The notes under the pieces are model-generated. The model was not told the origin of the DNA. It worked only from the letters and a program-made list of their open reading frames with translations, and made no database searches. From the NCBI GenBank assembly GCA_002402755.1, contig DHGK01000258.1:1-9676 (forward strand): a DNA stretch of 9,676 bases, in the 5' to 3' direction. Both the position numbers and the translations under genes were made by a program. This DNA is from Planctomycetes bacterium UBA4800 (lineage in GTDB: Bacteria > Planctomycetota > UBA8108 > UBA8890 > UBA8898). Of the stretch, positions 1 to 4,639 are shown in pieces; within the stretch, counting starts at the first letter, position 1; every line of letters begins with the position of its first letter.

Positions 1-65
1 GGACCGGAGGCCTGCCCGGCGGCAATCGCTCGGCGTCCCTGCTGCCTGAGGCAACCCCCCTTCCG

Positions 66-89
66 TCCCCCCTTCAGGGGAAGGGGGGA
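66..89. repeat. 10-bp perfect hairpin with a competing left arm
   Basis: The left arm TCCCCCCTTC (66-75) pairs perfectly with GAAGGGGGGA (80-89) around the loop AGGG. A second copy of the left arm, CCCCCCTTCC at 55-64, could pair instead with GGAAGGGGGG (79-88), so two mutually exclusive folds are possible. Similar C-run/TTCAGGGG hairpins occur as interspersed intergenic elements in other GC-rich genomes (general recollection), so this may be a dispersed repeat or a terminator. Confidence 0.55.
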
Positions 90-91
90 AA

Positions 92-109
92 CGCCGGCTA
101 CGGCCGGCG
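92..109. repeat. 7-bp hairpin with a UACG tetraloop
   Basis: CGCCGGC (92-98), loop TACG (99-102), GCCGGCG (103-109). On the plus-strand transcript the loop is UACG closed by a C-G pair, which is the UNCG class of unusually stable tetraloops. It begins 3 nt after the 66-89 hairpin, so the two would form a tandem stem-loop pair in RNA. That favours an RNA-level role, such as 3'-end protection or termination, over protein binding to DNA. The function is inference. Confidence 0.5.
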
Positions 110-143
110 CCTGCAGGGCCGCGGGTTCACCGAATATGTACCC

Positions 144-171
144 TTGGCGCGCCTGGGCTTTCGCGTATGAT
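144..171 (+). promoter_or_regulatory. sigma70-like promoter for the ThuA-like gene
   Basis: TTGGCG (144-149, 4 of 6 to TTGACA), a 16-nt spacer and TATGAT (166-171, 5 of 6 to TATAAT). A start point near 178 would give a leader of about 50 nt before the ATG at 229. The hairpin cluster at 1-117 would lie upstream of it. The match is by eye, and housekeeping promoter consensus in this lineage is assumed. Confidence 0.45.
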
Positions 172-216
172 GAGAGCGTGCCGTTCGTGGGAGCGGCGCG
201 ACCGTTTCCGACCGAG

Positions 217-223
217 AAGGAGG
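217..223 (+). promoter_or_regulatory. Shine-Dalgarno site fixing the ThuA-like start
   Basis: AAGGAGG lies 5 nt before the ATG at 229. It selects this start over the in-frame ATG at 136, which would fall upstream of the predicted promoter -10 element and would add 31 residues in front of the signal peptide. Confidence 0.85.
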
Positions 224-228
224 TTACC

Positions 229-933
229 ATGCAGTGTGCGCGTACCGTGTTCATGGCGTTGGTGTTCGCCGGTCTCCTCGCCGCGCCCCTGGGCGCGAAA
301 CCCAAGGTGCTGCTCCTCATCGGCGGCGAGATCCACGACTGGAAGGGCGTCGGCGACAGCGTCCAGAAGACGCTCGAGGCCTCGGGGCTCTTCGAGATCA
401 CGCGCGTCGAGAACGATCTGAGCTTCTTCACGGCGGAGAAGCTCGGCGCCTTCAACGTGGTCGTCTTCTACTGGACGCTCGGCACGCTCACGACAGAGCA
501 GCGCGCGGGGCTTCTCGAGACCGTCGCGGCGGGAAAGACCCATTTCGTGACCTTCCACAGCGGCGCCGACTCGTTCCGCGGCGACCCGGCGTACAGCGCG
601 TTCGTCGGCGGGCACTTCATCGGGCACCCCGCGTACCGCCAGTACGAGGTCAGCTTCACCCCGGTCGACCACCCGATCACGAAGGGCCTCGGAGACCGCT
701 TCTTCCAGACGGACGAGCAGTACCTGCTCGACTACGATCCGCGGGTGACGGTGCTCGCGCAGGGCATGCACCGGGGCGCGCTCATGCCCTCGGTCTGGGT
801 CAAGAAGTGGGGGCAGGGCCGCGTCTTCTACACCGGCATGGGCCACGACTCGAAAGCCTGCGAGGCCGAGGTCTTCAAGAAGATCATCACGCGCGCGACG
901 GCCTGGGCCGCGGGAGTCGAGGTGCCGGCGTAG
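229..933 (+). CDS. secreted ThuA-domain protein (trehalose-utilisation family)
   Basis: The product is a 234-residue ThuA-like protein with a class I glutamine-amidotransferase-like fold. Residues 1-23 form a signal peptide with a short hydrophobic core and a likely cut near A-x-G-A, so the mature protein should be exported. Family blocks are in order: IGGEIHDWKG (31-40), FHSGADSF (109-116), GGHFIGHP (127-134), HPITKGL with DEQY (148-165), and WGQGRVFYTGMGHD near the end (194-207). The length suits a single-domain member. ThuA proteins are tied to trehalose and related disaccharide use, often beside Gfo/Idh/MocA oxidoreductases. One such gene lies 6 kb away on the other strand, not in the same operon. 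The exact reaction is not established for the family, so the symbol is left blank. The gene stands alone between its own promoter and a convergent neighbour. Confidence 0.93.
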   Translation: MQCARTVFMALVFAGLLAAPLGAKPKVLLLIGGEIHDWKGVGDSVQKTLEASGLFEITRVENDLSFFTAEKLGAFNVVVFYWTLGTLTTEQRAGLLETVAAGKTHFVTFHSGADSFRGDPAYSAFVGGHFIGHPAYRQYEVSFTPVDHPITKGLGDRFFQTDEQYLLDYDPRVTVLAQGMHRGALMPSVWVKKWGQGRVFYTGMGHDSKACEAEVFKKIITRATAWAAGVEVPA

Positions 934-968
934 GAACACGCCATCGCACCGCGCGGGAGGTGCTCGGG

Positions 969-1097
969 ATGCGAAGAACGCTGCGCCTCGTTCCCGTCCT
1001 GCTCGTCGGCTTCGGCCGGCCGCTCGCCGCGCTTCAGAACAAGCTCATTCCGTGGGATCGGCGCGCAATGGCTCGATTGCGCGCGTGGCGGGGATAG
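969..1097 (+). CDS. doubtful 42-residue ORF
   Basis: This small ORF starts 35 nt after the ThuA-like stop and has GGGAGG (955-960) 8 nt before its ATG. The N-terminus MRRTLRLVPVLLVGFG resembles the beginning of a signal peptide, but arginine and proline then interrupt the hydrophobic stretch and the rest is basic with no recognisable family. Its stop codon ends on the first base of the hairpin at 1097. It may be a chance ORF, a very small exported peptide, or the remnant start of a lost gene. Only the ribosome binding site and the N-terminal pattern favour it. Confidence 0.2.
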   Translation: MRRTLRLVPVLLVGFGRPLAALQNKLIPWDRRAMARLRAWRG

Positions 1098-1132
1098 AGC
1101 CCCTCGCGGCGCGATCGCTCCGCGAGGGGCTC
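1097..1132. terminator. 13-bp perfect hairpin between convergent genes
   Basis: GAGCCCCTCGCGG (1097-1109) pairs without mismatch with CCGCGAGGGGCTC (1120-1132) across a 10-nt loop. It lies 24 nt past the stop of the minus-strand protease and 163 nt past the stop of the plus-strand ThuA-like gene, in the gap where two converging transcripts meet. No T-run follows on either side, so it is not a canonical intrinsic terminator. A GC-only terminator or a 3'-end stabilising stem acting in both directions is the likely role. Confidence 0.6.
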
Positions 1133-1156
1133 CTCGCCGCCCGCCCGGAGCCGCGG

Positions 1157-4100
1157 CTACCGGCCGTAGTCGTCGCAGCCCAGCTTGTCGGGCGTCGGAT
1201 CGTCCTGGATCTCGCCCGGCGTCGTGCCCGGCGGAAGCCTGTCCTTCGCGAAGAGATACGCGAGCATCTTGATGGGGTCGGCGATGTCGATCATCCCGTC
1301 GTCGTTGACGTCGGCCGCATCCTCGCAGGTGATCTTGCCGGTGCTGAAAAGATACGTGAGCAGGGTTATGGCATCGGCGATGTCCAGGTTGCCGTCGTTG
1401 TTGGTGTCGCCGCGCACGAACCGCTCGTTCAGGCACAGGTTCATCTCGACCTGCCCCCGATAGGGCACGCAGTCCGTCGCCACGGCGACGAGCGTCGCGA
1501 TGTCGCCGCGCCCGTAATCGCTCGTCGGAAGGAAGCCGCGCCCCTCGGCATCGGTGAAGGCGAGCGCGAACTGGCCGGCGGGGCCGGTCAGACACAGCCG
1601 CGCATTGACGACCGGCGCCCCGGCCGCGTCCCGCACCAGGACGGCGATGCGGTCAGGCGGCAGCACGCACGAGGGGTGGCTGACGGCCAGCACCGCCGGC
1701 GGCTTGATCCAGAGGGGCAGTTCGGGGTCTCCCATGAGGTTGAGCGCGAATATCGCCCAGCGGTGGGGCGCGCTGTCGGTCATCCACGACATGCGGTTGT
1801 GCAGGCGTCCGACGTTCCGGTAGGACGACAGCCCCTTCCAGAACTCCCGTTCCAGGTCGTCGCCCGAGCCCACCCAGCTATAGCGCGAATTGCCGACGTA
1901 GGCCGCGGCGCCGCCCGTCGCGGTCTTCACGAAGTGCTCGGCGACGCAGTCGTCGTCATCGAAGCGGCCGGTCGAGCACGACTCGGCGTACACCGCGCCG
2001 CCCCTGAACCCGTTCGCCAGCACCTTCACGTCGTCGCGGTGGACGCCGGCGCAGCCGGCCGCGTTCCCGTGCCCCGTGAGGCTGACGAGGTTGTAGCCGG
2101 TCTCCAGCTCGGCCTTCATGGCCGGGCGCGAGAGCTCGAAGAGGTCGGCGGCGGGGTAGCCGGGCGTGTCCTCCCAGTCCTGGTAGTAACGCTTGCGCGA
2201 CGTGACCTGCGGCGCGCGCACGGCGAGCAGTTCCTTGATCTCCTCCTTCTCGACGACCGAGCTGTCGGGCTCGAAGCTGTCGAAGAAGAACTTGGCGGGA
2301 TGGATCTGCGCGAGCGGCCCGCGCACGACCACGTACTCGGTGGGGATGGGGATCTCGAACTCGAAGAACCACATGTCGATGTAGTACTCCGAGCGCGTAC
2401 CGTAGGAACTGTTCGTGCAGAAATAGTACCCGAGGTGCGATGCGTCCGCATCGCGGTTGTAGGGCACGTACCAGTAGTCGCCGGCGCCGTTGTAGGCCAC
2501 GAGGTCGTACACCGTGGGATTGACCCCGCTCTTGAAATGGCACCTGCTTCGCGAGGTGGCGGAGGAATAGTAGTACTTGCCGACATCCGGCGGATCGACC
2601 GCTCCCTCCTCGACGGCGGGGCCGCCGCTCCAGTTCGCCGAGCCGAGGAGCAGCTTGCGCACGAACGCGCTCGTGAGTCCGCTTCCCTGATCGTAGGCGA
2701 TGGTCTTGTCCACGAAGGCCTTGGCCTCGGCGCCGCTCTCCACCGGCGCTCGCCCGAGGACCATGTTCGGCCAGTACGAGACGCCGTCCAGCGACGTCGT
2801 GTTGTTGTACTGCCCGTAGAGCCCGTTGTCGTTCAGATCCCAGTCGTGCTTGCCGGCCTGATCGTAGAGCGGCGAGACGAGGCTCGCGTAGTACCGGTCG
2901 GTGGGGATCGTGTTGCAGTCCAGCGCCGCGTAGAAGTCCGTGCTCTGTATGTCGGCCGAGGGGCCGGCCAGGCGCACGTACGCGGTCTTGACGGCGGAGG
3001 CCGTGGCGTACGAGTCGCTCGTCACGTACTGCCAGCCGGGGTTGGCCGCGCTGGGGTTCGTGACGCGCGCGAACGGCCTGCCCGTCGCCTGCGAGACGAT
3101 GAGCGTCCCGAGCTCGATGTTGTCACGGTGATGAATGCGGACGAACTGCGTCGCGGCGTCGTAGTAGCAGCAATCCTTTTCGGGCGCCGCGACGGTGTCG
3201 AGGAAGATGTAGTGGCTGCCGTTCCGCACGTTGCCGGTGACCTTGCGCGGCGGTATCACCGACACGTCGCCGCCCAGGAGCACCCAGTAGGTGTTCCATT
3301 TCGCGCGGGCGTGCTTCAGGAAGTTGCGGATGACCTCCTGGGTGTCGCGCGTGCCGATCGGATCGAAGATGCCGTAGCGCCGCTTGAGTATGTCCTCGAC
3401 GGTGACGACGGCGGCCTTCTCTCCCTTGGAGGTCTTCCAGGCGGCGAGCCGTTCGAACTCGGCCGTCATGTCGCCGGTCAAGGCGGCGCCGGGCGTCATG
3501 TCCTCGCGCCATTTCTGGTTGTCGGTGATGATGAGATACCAGGCGTCGAGCGTCTCGAAGAGGGGAATGCGCGGCAGCGTGACCAGATCGTTCGGGTTCA
3601 CGATCTCGGCCCGGAGGTCCTCGATCTCCACGATGTCGACGTAGGTCGGCTCCCTGATCTGGGGAGTCGTGCCGCCCGACGCGGAGATGCCGACCGTGAC
3701 GCTCGATGCCATCTGGAGGACCCCCTCGCGGGGACGCCACGTGACGGGGAAGACGTCGATCGTCACGACGTCGTAGCCGGCGATCGTCTTGGTCTCGCGG
3801 ATGCGGGCATGCGCGGGCGGCCAGACGGGGTACTGGGCCAGACCGGGGTCGGGGGGAATCGCATGGGCCTCGGCCGGGTAGAACAGGGGCGTTTTGTCCT
3901 CATCGAGCGGAAACTCGGGCGGCTGCACGTCGCGGCCGGCCTGATACCCCTGCTGCCATTGCACGACCGGATGCTCTTCCTTCGATATGACCTGGCCGGC
4001 GTCCACGATGAGGTCGCTTATCTTGGCCCCCGCGGGAACGGCGACCTTCCGCGTCACGAAGGGCAGCACCGGGAACCCGGGCTGGGACGTGTTGCTCGCG

Positions 4101-4303
4101 CCGAGCATGCGGACCGAGGTGATCTTGATTTGCTTGGGCGGATAGAACGCCTCGCGCACGATCAGGTCGTCGAGATTGAACTTCTCGACGAACCGGACCG
4201 ACTCCTGGCCGAAGGCCGCCGCGGCCGCCAGGGACGCCGCGAGTGCGAGCGCGCCGCGCCGCGGAAGCCGGGAACGAACAGCGCGGTGGAAGTGAAGCGA
4301 CAT
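1157..4303 (-). CDS. secreted gingipain-like C25 cysteine protease with C-terminal dockerin-like repeats
   Basis: This 1048-residue exported protease begins with a basic, alanine-rich signal peptide (1-32, likely cut at AFG|QE). Residues about 33-230 resemble the C25 propeptide. The catalytic domain runs about 250-866 and shows WYLIITDN (255-262), VLLGGDVSVIPPR (341-353), PNMVLGRAPV (512-521), TGHG with the presumed catalytic His745, ESCSTG with Cys776, and NLMGDPELPLW (855-865). The His-Cys spacing of 31 is close to that of gingipains. An Ig-like domain follows (about 868-955). Two EF-hand-like dockerin repeats then appear, GDTNNDGNLDIADAITLL (965-982) and DVNDDGMIDIADPIKML (998-1014), with a tail DPTPDKLGC (1035-1043). 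The ATG at 4303 is chosen because AGGGAG precedes it and the signal peptide begins there. An in-frame ATG at 4390 lacks both. Cleavage specificity cannot be read from the sequence. Confidence 0.93.
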   Translation of the reverse strand: MSLHFHRAVRSRLPRRGALALAASLAAAAAFGQESVRFVEKFNLDDLIVREAFYPPKQIKITSVRMLGASNTSQPGFPVLPFVTRKVAVPAGAKISDLIVDAGQVISKEEHPVVQWQQGYQAGRDVQPPEFPLDEDKTPLFYPAEAHAIPPDPGLAQYPVWPPAHARIRETKTIAGYDVVTIDVFPVTWRPREGVLQMASSVTVGISASGGTTPQIREPTYVDIVEIEDLRAEIVNPNDLVTLPRIPLFETLDAWYLIITDNQKWREDMTPGAALTGDMTAEFERLAAWKTSKGEKAAVVTVEDILKRRYGIFDPIGTRDTQEVIRNFLKHARAKWNTYWVLLGGDVSVIPPRKVTGNVRNGSHYIFLDTVAAPEKDCCYYDAATQFVRIHHRDNIELGTLIVSQATGRPFARVTNPSAANPGWQYVTSDSYATASAVKTAYVRLAGPSADIQSTDFYAALDCNTIPTDRYYASLVSPLYDQAGKHDWDLNDNGLYGQYNNTTSLDGVSYWPNMVLGRAPVESGAEAKAFVDKTIAYDQGSGLTSAFVRKLLLGSANWSGGPAVEEGAVDPPDVGKYYYSSATSRSRCHFKSGVNPTVYDLVAYNGAGDYWYVPYNRDADASHLGYYFCTNSSYGTRSEYYIDMWFFEFEIPIPTEYVVVRGPLAQIHPAKFFFDSFEPDSSVVEKEEIKELLAVRAPQVTSRKRYYQDWEDTPGYPAADLFELSRPAMKAELETGYNLVSLTGHGNAAGCAGVHRDDVKVLANGFRGGAVYAESCSTGRFDDDDCVAEHFVKTATGGAAAYVGNSRYSWVGSGDDLEREFWKGLSSYRNVGRLHNRMSWMTDSAPHRWAIFALNLMGDPELPLWIKPPAVLAVSHPSCVLPPDRIAVLVRDAAGAPVVNARLCLTGPAGQFALAFTDAEGRGFLPTSDYGRGDIATLVAVATDCVPYRGQVEMNLCLNERFVRGDTNNDGNLDIADAITLLTYLFSTGKITCEDAADVNDDGMIDIADPIKMLAYLFAKDRLPPGTTPGEIQDDPTPDKLGCDDYGR

Positions 4304-4311
4304 GGTTCCGT

Positions 4312-4317
4312 CTCCCT
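4312..4317 (-). promoter_or_regulatory. Shine-Dalgarno site fixing the protease start
   Basis: On the minus strand AGGGAG lies 8 nt before the ATG at 4303. It favours this start over the in-frame ATG 29 codons upstream (4390), whose extra residues would bury the signal peptide and which has only a run of G before it. Confidence 0.65.
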
Positions 4318-4346
4318 GGATGGTTCCTTGTCCGCCGCCGATCCGG

Positions 4347-4384
4347 CGCGCGTACACGACCGGCGCTGCGTACGGCACGACCGG
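4347..4384. repeat. imperfect tandem repeat in the protease leader
   Basis: CACGACCGG occurs at 4355-4363 and again at 4376-4384, a 21-bp period equal to two helical turns. Each copy is preceded by GCGTAC (4350-4355 and 4368-4373). A weaker third CACGACC sits at 4403-4409. The repeats lie between the predicted start point and the ATG of the protease gene, so they could be binding sites or part of a leader RNA fold. Confidence 0.45.
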
Positions 4385-4410
4385 ACGCATGCCCCCCGAG
4401 GCCACGACCC

Positions 4411-4428
4411 TTGTACACTTATTGTACA
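4411..4428. promoter_or_regulatory. doubled TTGTACA, possible operator
   Basis: TTGTACA occurs at 4411-4417 and at 4422-4428, 11 bp apart, so both copies face the same side of the helix. The inner TGTACA is itself a palindrome, so the pair also reads as an inverted repeat. The site overlaps the proposed -10 element and start point of the protease gene, where a bound repressor would block transcription. No regulator gene is present in the window to match it. Confidence 0.4.
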
Positions 4429-4450
4429 TCGAACACGGCGCGCGGGGCAA
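4421..4450 (-). promoter_or_regulatory. sigma70-like promoter for the protease gene
   Basis: On the minus strand: TTGCCC (4450-4445, 4 of 6), an 18-nt spacer and TACAAT (4426-4421, 5 of 6). A start point near 4414 gives a leader of about 110 nt before the ATG at 4303. This is one of the few AT-richer patches in the region. The match is by eye. Confidence 0.4.
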
Positions 4451-4506
4451 CGGGGAAACGGCGCCGAAGGAGCCGCCGGGCGGCCCGCGCCGAGCGTTCG
4501 CCCGAC

Positions 4507-4535
4507 TCGACATTCGTTGCCGCCGCCGATAAAAT
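4507..4535 (+). promoter_or_regulatory. sigma70-like promoter for the PEPCK/HprK-like gene
   Basis: TCGACA (4507-4512, 5 of 6 to TTGACA), an ideal 17-nt spacer and TAAAAT (4530-4535, 5 of 6 to TATAAT). This is the best promoter match in the window. The start point would fall near 4542, about 98 nt before the ATG at 4640 and directly beside the palindrome at 4545-4561. Confidence 0.55.
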
Positions 4536-4544
4536 ACAGGGCCC

Positions 4545-4561
4545 CGTATCCGCCGGATACG
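4545..4561. promoter_or_regulatory. 17-bp palindrome, likely operator
   Basis: CGTATCCG, a single central C, then CGGATACG: 8-bp arms without mismatch. It begins about 3 nt after the predicted start point of the plus-strand gene, a classic place for a repressor site. The 1-nt spacer is too short for an RNA hairpin loop unless the inner pairs open, so DNA binding by a dimeric regulator fits better. The regulator is unknown. Confidence 0.5.
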
Positions 4562-4625
4562 ATCGAATGGGGGCGTTGCAGGCGCGGCGGGGATCCGAGC
4601 CCGCCGGGAGCGTGCGCGCGGCGCC

Positions 4626-4632
4626 GGAGGAG
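4626..4632 (+). promoter_or_regulatory. Shine-Dalgarno site fixing the PEPCK/HprK-like start
   Basis: GGAGGAG lies 7 nt before the ATG at 4640. It decides the start in a reading frame that is open for several kilobases upstream with no stop codon to bound it. Confidence 0.85.
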
Positions 4633-4639
4633 AGTCGGT

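Larger units (their letters stand above)
1..120. other. gene-free segment rich in hairpins
   Basis: I see no credible coding region here. Four short inverted repeats follow one another: TGCC/GGCA with a CGGC loop (13-24), TGCC/GGCA with a TGA loop (43-53), a 10-bp stem at 66-89 and a 7-bp stem at 92-109. The palindrome CCTGCAGG follows at 110-117. The segment lies upstream of the likely promoter of the ThuA-like gene, so it is probably the end of an upstream transcript or an intergenic repeat rather than a leader of that gene. No T-tract follows any stem on either strand. The inverted repeats are read directly; any role is inference. Confidence 0.5.
4304..4639. other. divergent intergenic control region
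   Basis: This 336-bp gap between two head-to-head genes holds no convincing gene. The 76-codon plus-strand ORF at 4302-4532 has no ribosome binding site or family resemblance. From left to right the gap holds the protease leader with an imperfect tandem repeat (4347-4384), a doubled TTGTACA inside the likely minus-strand promoter (4411-4450), a GC-rich middle, and the plus-strand promoter with a palindrome just downstream (4507-4561). Both leaders would be about 100 nt long. I recognise no known riboswitch in either. Confidence 0.6.

Noticed and set aside
127..939. 270-codon minus-strand ORF opposite the ThuA-like gene
   Set aside because: It is an Arg/Glu/Leu-rich shadow of a gene with clear family motifs and has no supporting start signal.
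1111..1118. GCGATCGC octamer in the loop of the 1097-1132 hairpin (the cyanobacterial HIP1 sequence)
   Set aside because: Only one copy was noticed and the genes do not look cyanobacterial, so chance is likely.
1052..4639. Plus-strand frame open for 1196 codons before the PEPCK/HprK-like start
   Set aside because: It is antisense to the C25 protease, in matched register, and its translation is Arg/Val/Gly-rich with no domain. The real start is set by the ribosome binding site at 4626-4632.
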